The notes under the pieces: model-generated
Told to the model about the DNA's origin: nothing
Databases searched by the model: none
Seen by the model: only the letters and a program-made list of their open reading frames with translations
Program-made: the position numbers and the translations under genes
Shown: piece by piece, positions 1-11,031 of the stretch
Layout: each line of letters begins with the position of its first letter
Numbering within the stretch: position 1 is the first letter of the stretch
DNA from: Brassica napus
Lineage: Eukaryota > Streptophyta > Magnoliopsida > Brassicales > Brassicaceae
NCBI RefSeq assembly: GCF_020379485.1
Contig: NC_063439.1
Coordinates: 11,076,466 to 11,140,465, forward strand
Direction of reading: 5' to 3'
DNA: 64,000 nt

Positions 1-1023
1 CTAATAAGCAGTGTGAATTCGTTGCTTTTCACCTTAGCACAACATAATTTTTTTTTTTCAAAGATGACCATTATACTATACAAAAGTAACAAAACATTGG
101 AGTCAAACTGTAAAAACTCTGCTACTAAATATTATCATCACTCACCAAAAGATTTCATGCCAAAAAACATAATACCCAAATACTATATACAAGCCAAACA
201 AATCTCCTAACTTATCGGGATCTTATCGACGATCGCTTTACTCCTGTGTGCACGATGCCGCTAACACCGAGTCAGCTGCTATGCCGCTAGCTATGCCCTG
301 CGTGGTCCACCGGTATGGTAAAGACTCTGTTGCCCTCTTTCCTCTGCTGCTGAAGGCTTTCCGTTGCTCTCTTTCTTAATTCGATCATGAATGAAAATAA
401 AAGTTGCAAAATCTAAGAATGAGAATTGTGCAGATGGAGTGATGATTTGTGTCATCTGTGGGCATATATTTAAAGGATTAGACTGAAGTTTCTGAAACAG
501 CTGGAGAGGGCGATTGATTAACCGTTAGGTGTAGTAATTAGAACTGAAACTGGATATGAGGATTGAATATTTTCGCTAACTAAAACGGAGATCTAAAGGC
601 GGATGGCTGCCTTCTATAACGTAGGGTTTATTTGTGTGGCTGCGAGAGAAACCAGAAGGCGGAAAGAAGAAGAGACTATTGAGAGTTAGCATTGACAAAT
701 TTTATGGGCTTAATTTTGTTACGTAAACTCGTTTGTACTTTTTTAAGCCCATTCAAAGGAAAAAAAAAGAGTAGATGACCTGGATAACCTTAGGAGTGAG
801 TAAAAACTGATCTATTATAATATAGATTTATGAGTATTTTTCATTTAGGGTCACTTTTTAAGTTTTAATTACAGTGTAAGTCACTTCTTGCTACTAGGGT
901 AGTTTTTAGGAGAGTTTGAGCACTGTACAAAGCTGATTATCCCATTTTACCCTTTTTTATTTTGGAAACACGAGATCTAGATCTAAGGTTCGACGTACTC
1001 AACAACACTCCGATGACCACACA
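1..1023. other. Intergenic, no gene recognised
   Basis: AT-rich DNA with a somewhat GC-richer patch around 210-380. No reading frame longer than about 65 codons and no recognisable domain on either strand. It could be flanking DNA of a neighbouring gene or a decayed transposon. Confidence 0.4.
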
Positions 1024-1172
1024 AACGCACTCAGGTGAAGCTATTACCCTCTCTTACACACTCTGGTGAAGCGCTAACGCATTCCGGTGAAAGTATGACC
1101 GTCTCTAACGCACTCCGTTGAAGCTTAGACCCTCTCTGTGGCACTCCGGTGAAGCGCTGACGCACTCCGGTG
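1024..1172. repeat. Minisatellite, GCACTCCGGTGAAGC core
   Basis: About six imperfect copies of a unit built on gcactccggtgaagc. Starts lie near 1024, 1055, 1077, 1108, 1140 and 1161. Two unit lengths are mixed: about 32 bp when followed by a tagaccctctct tail, and about 21 bp without it. The small minus-strand frame across it is only a product of the repeat. Confidence 0.75.
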
Positions 1173-1834
1173 AATCTCATATGCCGTACAAAAGTAAACG
1201 GACTCGGATGGAAACGGAAACAAAGCTCTGACTGGTAAATTGATTTTTGTGTGATTGATTTTCCCAAAAGCAAGCTCATAAACATGTGAAATTAGTTCAA
1301 ATTAAGTCTGTAATATTCAGTTCCTCTAAAAAAGTAATTTGTGTAAGAAAAACCAAAAGTTTTTAGCCGAGAACAAGTATTGTTGTTCCATAAGAGAGAG
1401 ATGGACAAGTTGCAATTGATGTCTTAGACCTAGATCTTACCTTTTAGCAGTTTGGGGGCATGAATTGTTGTTGTTAATAGACCTTTCTCATCTTGTTGTT
1501 GATCAAGTGAAAAACTTTGTGTAGATTGTTGACCATGAGTCAGTGTTCTATTTCTATGAGATAATTGTTGAGATGTTAGGATTGAAATTCTAAGGAGAAA
1601 ACTGCCTTTCAGATTTTTTATGATTACCTCCAAAGAAACATGTGAGAAAGCACACCTCTTCTGATTTTGTATAAGGATTTGGCGTAGACATCGGTGTATT
1701 GACTAATTGATGTTTACAAAGGCCCGTAGAGTAAACTGCAGGAAACTATGGACTTATTTGCTGAGAAGTAGGAATCACTTTACACAGCTTCAGGAGTTAG
1801 TCATTGTATGTGATACATGTTGGTGAAATGTTTC
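1173..1834. other. Intergenic, nothing recognised
   Basis: No gene or element with defined ends. The minus-strand open frame at 1430-1633 has no recognisable similarity and is probably chance. Confidence 0.35.
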
Positions 1835-1914
1835 ATGAGCCGGTGTACATGTTAACCGGTGTACATCTGGATATTTATGAGCCGGTACATGTTAACCGGT
1901 GTACACGTGGATGC
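1835..1914. repeat. Two-copy tandem repeat, about 43 bp
   Basis: Two adjacent copies of a unit starting atgagccggt and containing gttaaccggtgtac, with small differences. Similar gtacatgtgtac-type words recur at about 2395-2515, so the two patches may belong to one decayed element. Confidence 0.6.
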
Positions 1915-4900
1915 TAACAGATGTATTGGAAACATATAAATATTTGGCTAGCGTTTCATCGGACATCAATTCAACCACTTATTTGTGCCAATCAGTCTTT
2001 CAAAAACTCAATAGTAGTATATCAAATATCATCCAAACTCAACTGGTGTTGAGGAGAACGCAGACGTTTACATGATTAACTTATGTATTCTTAATTTCTC
2101 AAAAATATCCCGTAAATAGTTTCCAAAAACCTAATAAAGACGCATTGTCTTTTGAGACATCATATTTTTACAGTAACTAGAAACACAGTTGATTGACATA
2201 TACAAGCAGATGATCTGATGCAAGGTATTGAACTACACAAACACTTGATAGTCGAGCATTTAGACTCTAAACCTGCTTAAGGGTCGAAGCTTTGTTTGGT
2301 TCAACCAGCTGGGGCAAGAAATTCATCTCAAATCTGGTTTTATATCAAGAAGTGAAGGATAAAGAAACAAGATGAAGATCTTTATATATTGTCCATGTGG
2401 ATATAGAATTTGATATTGTACGTGTGTACATTGACCTATAGCGTGAACATCCATAAGTGTACATGTGTACATAGAACTACCCAGTGTACGCAATGTATTA
2501 TCCACATGTACATTGCTTTTCATTTCAGAAGAAGGATAAGATTTTTATGATACTAAGAAGAATTCAAATGGCTCACCTCGTCAAAGCAATCATATCATTT
2601 TCCTAAGCAAAACGTAAGTCACATGTTCTCCTTCTTCCTCTTCACCAAACCCTCACATGACATGACTCTCTGATTCTCTCAGCAGCGAATCTAAAGCGTC
2701 CTCCTTTCCGAATTAAATGCACAGTCCGCAATTAAATCTACCATTTGCAAACTTAGCGTTAGTTAATTTCAAAATGAGTATGTACAATAAAGATAAAGGA
2801 AACACCTTTTAGTACAGAAGAAGGAGACTCTTGATTCAGTCACTGGAAGAAACTGTAGATTTGAAAAGCAGAGGAGAAAAATCTCGAATTAAATTCGAGA
2901 ATGATAATGGGTTTTAAGAATCTAGCGATTCGACGAGATTCTTGGAAGAATTGCAAGACTAGATTACGGGTTCGACCCAGTCAAGATGAGGATTTTTTTT
3001 TAACTTTTTTCTGGTCACCGATGTTGAGAGTAGAATGAGTTGCAAGAAAAAAAGGCTGAAAAAGTATTGAAAAGAATTAAGGTAAGAGGATTGAAGAAAT
3101 ACACGTGACTGTCACATGGATTTTTATCTTAACTAAATGAAATACTGCGATGAGGGTATGTTCGGTTTTTCATCTCCTCAAACCAAGAGAAAACTACCTC
3201 AGTAGCCTAAAGTGTCTTACAATGTAATAAAAAACTGAAAAGTGTCCCATAATGTAAATCTTTCTAGATTTATCCCTTATTCTTTTTTGAAGGGAAGAGA
3301 AAAGGAAGCCATATTCGAATTCATACGGATTACTATTATCAGACCCGAACAAGAAATTGGTCCAGTCTATACCAAGTTTCAAAACAAAGATAATCAATTA
3401 TATTAAGTGGGAGGTTAGGTTTGGATCCTTCAAACACCACCACAAGTATGTAGGTTATTGGCAGCTCATTCCACTTTGGCGATAATATAGTAAAGCTAAG
3501 ACAAAAAAGGTTTTTTTTTTTCTAAATCTAAGCAAAAAACACATGCATATTTAAACAATTGAATATTATGTATATTTTTCTGTATTTTCTGACTCTTACA
3601 ATAATTTATATGATTTTTTAAAGTATGCCAGGGGTATCCTAGGTCTAAGATGGACTAAAAATATATTTATGGTAAAGGGACAATGTAGTTAATTTTTTGT
3701 TCCATTTTAGCAAATTTTCTCTTAAATAAAAGAGTTAGGCATTAGAAAAATTGCTTGAAATCAGATTATGAATGCATATAATTATCAAGGAATCAATGAA
3801 GCATCATTCTAAGACTCAAAACACAGTTACATGATCTTTACACTCCCATAGCTCAAAACATTATGTCTAACAAACAACATAGAGAACTAACTCCGGTTGA
3901 ATATAAGAGAACATGCATTAAGTTCGAGTTTCGATTGGCTCACAAAGAAAAATAACATCAAATCACATTGGCTTTGGAAACTTTTCTCACATGGATTATT
4001 TTCAAGAAATCAAATCAACTACCGAATATTCAATTAACCTAAGATCATGACGTAGGTGGTCAATCATGTTTAAGCAATAAGAACAATCCAAGTGAAGAAA
4101 TATAATGAAGATTCCCTAATTACGCAATTCTAAACATTCATTCTCTTCTATTCCTTTCAATATCGAAAACCTAACTACGAACCTACAAAGATGTAACTAA
4201 AGAACAAAAGATTAATAATAAATTCTGTGTAATTAAATTAAAAGAGATATAACATGTGTTTAGAAATAATCTCTCGTCTCCCAGAGCTCTAAAACTTAAA
4301 AGTTTGTTATCAGATAAAGCTTACCCTAGATAAAGTCTGGTATCTTGTGTTTGAGGTTGCGTTATTAGTCCTTGCCTGGGCTCCATCCGGCTCGGGTCCG
4401 TCTGTGCTTTATTTTTCAGTTATGTCAAGTGGTGAAGAGTTTGTGTTTAGGAGGCGTGTTTTCCCTTGGTCTTGGTGCAACGGTGCAGTTTTGGTGTTGA
4501 TCATGGCTAATCTACAGGTTCTTGGACGATTTTCCGGCTCCAATTTCTAAGATTAGGAGCTCCAGCTCACATTTACTCAATCGTGGGAAGTCATAAGGTT
4601 AAATTGTCTCTATCTTTGTCTTCTTGGATTGATTTCCAAGCTTTTGATCTCCGTGGTTCCTTATTCTTTGGAACAATATAAAGAGTCAAGCTGCTATGTT
4701 TCACCTCAAAGAACATATCTTGAGTTAGAAAATATTGAGGTTTGTGAATAGTACCTACTGGTATCGATCTATTCTGGTAGTTAATGTTATTTTTGTTTTT
4801 TTTTGTATTTCTGCAGTACATTTATTTGAGATTTTGTAAGACCAGTTTGGTCATGAACTTCTATTAGAATAAAAAGAATCAGTGTTAAAAAAAAAAAGAC

Positions 4901-5399
4901 AATGGCTCAAAATAAAAGATATATGTCCAAAACACGTCCTAGTCGAATTTTAGGCAAAAACAAATCGAAAATAAAACCAAGATTTTCATTTTTTTCTACT
5001 AATAACTGACAAACAAACTACCTTCAGTAAAATGTACATAACTTTTGGTATAACCAATGGACTGACCTCAAACCGGCATAGGAAAATTAATTCAATTCTA
5101 TATCTTGTGTTAAAAATTGAGTTCAATGTCACTAAGGGAAGTCTTACATCCGTTGCTAAACTTATGACACATCTGTACATTTTTGTATAGTTAATTTCTT
5201 TTTTTGCATCAGATTTGTTTCCTTTTGTTTCAAATAAAACTAAACCTGTAAAAACACCATACACACCCAAAGACACCAACACACATATTTTGACTCTATA
5301 AAATACTCAAAACATAAATTGAAAACCATTAAAACACCAATATGTCATAATCCGCTACTAGCTTCATCCATATGTGCTACTTTAAACTGAAGTTTCCAT
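1915..5399. other. Intergenic, decayed repeats, no gene recognised
   Basis: AT-rich, with short open frames only. 2395-2515 is rich in gtgtacat words. A poly(A) run at about 4887-4898 could be the 3' end of an old retroposon, but I found no matching target duplication. The leftmost part of the gypsy remnant (integrase side) may extend into about 4900-5400, but I could not recognise it there. Confidence 0.35.
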
Positions 5400-5728
5400 A
5401 GTGAATATGTTATTCATACTCTTATAATCCATAAAACACTTACACTTTTTTCTAATAGAGGTATGATTGCCATATCTTACGAGAAAACATTGCTGCTATC
5501 TCTAAATCATGTGTCGGATACTTAATCTCAGTTAAACAACTATCTTGATGCATACCCTATGTCCCTATCACCTGCTTCTATTATATATGCATGCACCCTA
5601 AACCAGTCTCGGTGAATTATATACACCAAACAAGGGACTCCCATTAGTGTCAAAAATATCGGTATATATCCATTTGAACTTAATATCCTTCCCGGTCAGG
5701 TTTTGACGAAGGTTGTCTAAGCTAGAAT
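5400..5728 (-). mobile_element. Ty3/gypsy pol remnant, RNase H part (left of CACTA)
   Basis: Read on the minus strand, this stretch still shows the order of the RNase H region that follows a Ty3/gypsy reverse transcriptase: a LTGKDIKFKW word, a GYASR word, a PTHDLEIAA word, then a remnant of the YLYG...DYKS motif near 5400-5450. Stops and frame changes interrupt it. It is the downstream continuation of the reverse transcriptase remnant at 13561-14230. The two halves were separated by the CACTA insertion at 5729-13560. It is too damaged to make a protein. Confidence 0.75.
5726..5728. repeat. Target site duplication AAT, left copy
   Basis: The three bases just outside the left CACTA terminus are AAT. 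The same three bases follow the right terminus at 13561-13563. Three-base duplications are the rule for CACTA (En/Spm) elements. Confidence 0.8.
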
Positions 5729-5735
5729 CACTACA

Positions 5736-6000
5736 AGAAAACGTAAGCTTAACGAGGAAATTTAACGAGGAAAAACAATCCTCGTAAAAGTACGTTGATT
5801 TTGCGAGGAAAGTACGTGGAAAAAGAAAAGCATCGTTATTTCGTCGTAAGGTCACGACAAAACATATTCGTCGTAAAGACAATGTAAATTGACGTGGCTT
5901 TTACGAGGAAACACTATTTCCTCGTAAATACGACGTAAATTTCGCGAGTTCTTTACGACGAAATATTTTACGTGTACTTAACGAGGAAATTTTGAATCCA
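5736..6000. repeat. CACTA left subterminal repeats
   Basis: Dense copies in both orientations of short words such as ttaacgaggaaa, ttacgaggaaa, cgtcgtaa and tacgacg. In En/Spm elements subterminal repeats of this kind are bound by the element's own DNA-binding protein. That role here is inferred from the family. Confidence 0.75.
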
Positions 6001-6096
6001 CCAACTTGGTAGGTGGCTCACGTTTTTTTTTGGCCATCCAATTAATTTTTGTCGTAATTTCATAGTAAAATTACAACTACCAGATTCGAAATTTCC

Positions 6097-6104
6097 TATA
6101 AATA
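6097..6104 (+). promoter_or_regulatory. TATA box of the TNP2-like gene
   Basis: TATAAATA lies 66 bp upstream of the ATG at 6163, at a plausible distance for a plant RNA polymerase II promoter. It sits just inside the subterminal repeat block. Confidence 0.55.
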
Positions 6105-6162
6105 TGGATGTTTGAACATCATTTTAAACACACCAACAACAAAAAACGTGAAAGAACAAAAA

Positions 6163-9100
6163 ATGGCTGGCTCTGGGACTATTTACGAGTTGCGGAATTG
6201 GATGTATATGCATAGAGATGCTAACGGGAGAGTGACGAAAGAATACCTTGCGGGGCTGGAGACATTTATGCACCAAGCAGATTCAACACCGCTCGCCCAA
6301 GAAAGTGGTAAGATGTTCTGTCCTTGTCGGAAATGCAACAATTCGAAATTGGCAAACCGTGAAAATGTTTGGAAGCATTTAATAAATAGAGGTTTCACGC
6401 CAAATTACTATATCTGGTTTCAACATGGGGAAGGTTTTAATTATGATCAGAATGAAGCTAGTAGTAGTAATAGCAATTTTCAGGAAGAACCGGTTAATCA
6501 TCATTTGCATAATGAACATAGTTACCATGAGGAGGAGATGGTAGATTATGATAGGGTTCATGATATGGTAGCTGATGCATTCGTAGCTCATGATGAAGAT
6601 GAAGAACCTAATATAGATGCAAAAAAGTTTTACGGAATGTTAAACGCGGCGAATCAACCACTTTACAGTGGTTGTAGAGAAGGTCTCTCTAAATTGTCGT
6701 TGGCTGCTAGAATGATGAATATTAAAACTGATCACAATCTACCTGAGAGTTGCATGAACGAATGGGCAGACTTGTTTAAAGAGTATTTGCTGGAAGACAA
6801 TGTGTCTGCTGATTCTTATTATGAGATTCAGAAATTGGTTTATAGTCTTGGGTTGCCTTCGGAGATGATAGATGTCTGCATCGACAACTGCATGATCTAT
6901 TGGGGAGATGATGAGAAGCTAGAAGAATGTCGATTCTGCAAGAAGCCACGATTCAAGCCGCAAGGACGGGGACGTAATAGGGTACCGTACCAAAGGATGT
7001 GGTACCTACCAATTACAGACAGATTGAAAAGATTGTATCAATCAGAGCAGACTGCTGCAAAGATGAAATGGCATGCCGAGCATACTCAGACGGATGGTGA
7101 GATGACTCATCCATCAGATGCAAGAGCCTGGAAACATTTCAACAAAGTACATCCGGATTTTGCTAGCAATAGCCGGAATGTGTATCTCGGATTATGCACA
7201 GATGGATTTAGTCCGTTCGGAATGTCAGGGAGACAATATTCATTGTGGTCAGTCTTTCTTACGCCATACAACCTGCCACCGGAGATGTGCATGCAACGGG
7301 AGTTGCTATTCTTGACCATATTGATACCTGGTCCGAACCATCCAAAAAGGTCCCTGGATGTTTTCCTACAACCACTGATAAAAGAGTTGAAGGATTTGTG
7401 GTCAACAGGGGTGAGGACGTATGACTGTTCAACGAAGACGAATTTTACGATGCGAGCTATGCTTTTGTGGACCATAAGTGACTTTCCTGCCTATGGGATG
7501 TTGTCTGGATGGACTACACATGGAAGATTAGCTTGTCCATATTGTAATGGAACGACAAATGCGTTTCAACTGAAGAATGGTAGGAAGACAAGTTGGTTTG
7601 ATTGTCATCGTCGATTTCTTCCCATTGGCCATCCTTACCGAAGAAACAAAAATTTGTTTAGGCACAAAAGGGTTGTGAGAGACACTCCTCCACCATATCT
7701 AACTGGAGAACAAATTGAAGCACAAATCGACTACTACGGAGCTAACGAAACAGTTCGTTGGGGTGATAATTGGCATGTCCCTCGTAATATGCCTGATTCT
7801 TACGGTGTTCATCACAACTGGCACAAGAAGAGTATATTTTGGGAGTTGCCATATTGGAAGGATCTTCTTCTGCGCCACAAACTCGATGTGATGCATATAG
7901 AGAAGAATTTCTTTGAGAACATCATGAATACAATATTGAATGTCCCAGGAAAGACAAAAGACAACATAAAATCGAGGTTGGACTTGCCGGATATTTGCTC
8001 AAGAAGCGAGTTACATATTAAAAGCAATGGACAAGTTCCCGTTCTGATATTCAGACTGTCTTCAGAAAAAAAGTCGGTGTTGTTCAACTGGGTGGCATCA
8101 GAAGTGAAGTTCCCCGATGGGTATGTTTCAAATCTCTCTAGATGTGTTGAAAATGGTCAAAAGTTCTCCGGGATGAAGAGTCATGATTGTCATGTCTTTA
8201 TGCAACGACTACTGCCCTTTGCATTTGCGGAGCTACTTCCAACAAACGTACATGAAGCACTTGCAGGTTCGTAGTGTATTATATCACAATAATTTTATAA
8301 CGGTGTAGTTTGCAAAATAATATATGACTAACAATGTGTTTAATTGTTTTTGGAATATAAAAGGCATTGGAGCATTTTTCAGGGATCTGAGCACACACAC
8401 TCTTAAAGAAGAAGTTGTGGAACAGCTTCAGGAGAACATTCCCATCTTATTGTGCAACTTGGAGAAGATATTTCCTCCTGGATTTTTTGACGTCATGGAG
8501 CATCTAGCTGTCCACCTCCCATATGAAGCATTGCTTCATGAACCTGTACATTACGGATGGATGTATCAGTATGAGCGAGCCATGAAATATTTGAAGGGAA
8601 AAGCAAAGAACCTCGCCAAAGTTGAAGGTTCTATAATTGCTGGAAGTTTGACGGAAGAAGTTTCTCACTTCACATCGTACTACTTTGCGTCAAAAGTACG
8701 TACCCAGAGAAGAGCTCCAAGAAGATATGATGATGGTGGGGTTGCGCCAACATATGCAGTTGCTGGTGTTCCAGACATCTTTAGCCAGATTGGACGACTC
8801 GGTGAGAAGTCTAAAGAGGTTTGGTGGTCGAGTGAACAAGACGCTCATAGTGCACACACCTATATTCTACTCAATTGCGAGGATCCATTGATGCGTTATT
8901 TTGAAAGGTAACATATATGGACACTTCAAAACACATATAATTAATTATATAATTGCAAGAGATTCATTCCTATGAAATGTGATTAATTTTACAGCCTATT
9001 TGTTTCACAAGTCGAAGAAACATTTCCTGGTATATCCACAAGTGACGTAGACAAAAGGAAAGATCAACACTTCATTAAGTGGTTGCGGAATCAGGTATTA

Positions 9101-9651
9101 TAACTCAAACTATTTTTTCATACATGATTTGTATTTTAATGTTCTCTTTATTTTTGCAGGTTGATTATGACGACGATGCAGATTATCCTAAGTGGTTACA
9201 CGAAGTAATTCAATCTCCACTTGTAAAGGTCACCACATCACAGATGTATTTCACACGAGGCTATACTTTTCACACATATGAGTATGGTAGACAGCGGGCG
9301 ACCAGTAGCTATGGAATATGTGTGAAAGGGGAAACAGATTTCTACGGGATCTTGACGGAGATTATTGAAGTCAAATTTCCAGGGATACTGAAGCTGAAAT
9401 GCGTCCTCTTCAAATGTGAATGGTTCGACCCCGTCGTCAACAGAGGTGTTTGGTCTAACAAATTTGGTGTAGTTGATGTCAACGGTGGACGACGGTACAA
9501 CAAATTCGAGCCTTTCATCTTAGCTTCACAAGCAGACCAAGTTAGCTTCCTTCCATACCCTCGGATGAGAGATTCGGGTATAAATTGGTTAGCAGTGATC
9601 AAAGTTACACCTCGAGGACGAATCATCAGTGGAGAAGAACCACCATTGTAA
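6163..9651 (+). CDS. TNP2-like CACTA transposase (spliced, premature stop)
   Basis: Transposase of the En/Spm superfamily. By splice-site and frame reasoning the exons are 6163-8266, 8364-8907, 8995-9094 and 9160-9651. The N-terminal part has the transposase-associated domain with a zinc-binding FCPCRKC word (about residues 50-60). The large central part is the TNP2 (transposase_21) domain with words such as LDVMHIEKN. Exon 2 is the DUF4218-type region (IFPPGFFDVMEH, VHLPYEALL). Exon 4 is the DUF4216-type region (FKCEWFDP, FILASQADQV). A start at 6112 is also open, but MAGSG at 6163 fits the family better. The stop TAA at 9649 is followed by 60 further in-frame acidic codons ending at TGA 9832-9834, so it looks like a nonsense mutation (CAA to TAA). 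Confidence 0.88.
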
Positions 9652-9834
9652 GAAGAACAGATAAATGAAGTCGAGGAACCTGAACAAGAAATTGATGACA
9701 TCCTTCTCATTGATCCGCATAATCACGAATACGAAGATCTTACCGATGATGCCACAGACGAAGCTGTAGAAGACGAGTTTAATGAAAATGATGATATTTC
9801 TAGTGATGACGAGAATGTCGATGTATCCGATTGA
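9652..9834 (+). pseudogene. Former acidic C-terminal tail of the transposase
   Basis: The frame of exon 4 stays open beyond the TAA at 9649 for 60 codons, to TGA 9832-9834. The encoded tail is rich in Asp and Glu, as is usual at the C-terminus of these transposases. It would be translated only by readthrough or after reversion of the stop. Confidence 0.7.
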
Positions 9835-9852
9835 TGTATTTGATTTTGTGTA

Positions 9853-9968
9853 GTTTGTTTAATGAATAAGGTAATGTGAGAGTTTGTTTTATGAATAAGG
9901 TAATGTGGGAGTTTGTTTTATGAATAAGAAAATGTGGGAGTTTGTTTTATAAATAAGTAAATGTGGGA
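9853..9968. repeat. 33-bp tandem repeat inside the CACTA element
   Basis: About three and a half copies of a unit containing gtttgttttatgaataag and aatgtgggag, just after the end of the transposase frame. It lies in the 3'UTR. Confidence 0.7.
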
Positions 9969-10079
9969 ATTGTGGTTTGGAATGGAAATAAAGATGAGGT
10001 TTGGAATATATGAAGTAGAAGATAAGGAATATGGGGTTTTGGGGTTTGGGGTTTCGGATTTTAGGGATTTAAACGTACT

Positions 10080-10400
10080 ACTCGTTAATTCCTCGTAAGT
10101 TGACGTCGAATGTACGACGTAATCCTCGTTTATTCCACGTAGGACATAATCGTCATAAAGGACTCGTTAGGTAACGTGGAAATTAAGACGAAATTAAAAA
10201 AAAAAATAAAGAAAGCGAAACCCGTTAATTCCACGTAGGACGGAATCGTCGTAAAGACCTCGTAAGGTAAATATACGTAAATACCCCGTAAAGTAAATGA
10301 CGAAGGAGGCACTCTTTAATTCCACGCAGGATGAATTCGTCGTAAACACCTCGTAACAAAAATCGTCGTAAAAACCTCGTAGACTAAAAACTAGAAAAAA
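10080..10400. repeat. Internal block of CACTA terminal-type motifs
   Basis: Words such as cctcgtaa, cgtcgtaaa and ttccacgtagga, like those at the element ends, recur here and again at about 10780-10950, between the two genes and upstream of the second promoter. No terminus-like CACTA sequence accompanies them. Confidence 0.6.
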
Positions 10401-10404
10401 AGGA

Positions 10405-10690
10405 AAGGAAGAGAGATACCAGATTTACATGTGGCAAGACTTCCAGCAATTATAATACTTAAGTCTCGCCCACATAAATTCTAATATCTTCTTCTCTTTA
10501 TTTTTTTCCAAATATTTCTAATTTGGTGAAAAGCGGGACTTGCTACTTCCTCATAGTATAAAAACTAGTAAAAAAAGAAAAAAAGAAAGATTCTGGAATT
10601 ATATGTGGCGAGACTTACGTCTCGTCCACATAAGTTCCAAAATCTTCTTCTCTTTTTTTTTTCAAATATTTCTAATTTGAAAAGCATTTT
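10405..10690. repeat. Tandem duplication, about 130 bp, with hairpins
   Basis: Two diverged copies (about 10405-10555 and 10562-10690). Each contains a short inverted repeat around tgtggcgagactt...gtctcgtccaca and ends in a ttcttctct...caaatatttctaattt tract. Confidence 0.6.
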
Positions 10691-10958
10691 GGTGAGGTGT
10701 GTGATTTGAGATAGGGTGTGTTTTGTGAGTTTGTGTGTGGTTTGAAAAGGAAAGTTGTGGGTATTTATAGAAAATATAAGCTCGCTAATTCCTCGTAACA
10801 AGTTAACTCGTTAATTCCACGTAATGTAACTCGTCGTAAAAACGTCGTTAACGAAAACGCGGGCCTTTGTAATTCGTCGCTATTTCCTCGTAAATGAAAA
10901 CGCGGGCCTCTGTAATTTCTCGTAACTTTACGAGGAAATGACGAGGATAAGTAATCTT

Positions 10959-10966
10959 ATATATAT
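10959..10966 (+). promoter_or_regulatory. TATA box of the second CACTA gene
   Basis: TATATATA about 66 bp upstream of the ATG at 11032, followed by a CT-rich leader. The spacing matches that of the transposase gene. Confidence 0.5.
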
Positions 10967-11031
10967 CCCCGAGCGAGCTCGCTCTTTCTTTCCTCTCCAC
11001 TTCCTCCCCACTTCCTCCCTTTTTCGTAGCA

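Noticed and set aside
4330..4900. Possible retroposon ending in poly(A) at 4887-4898
   Set aside because: No target duplication or recognisable 5' end, so only mentioned in the intergenic note.
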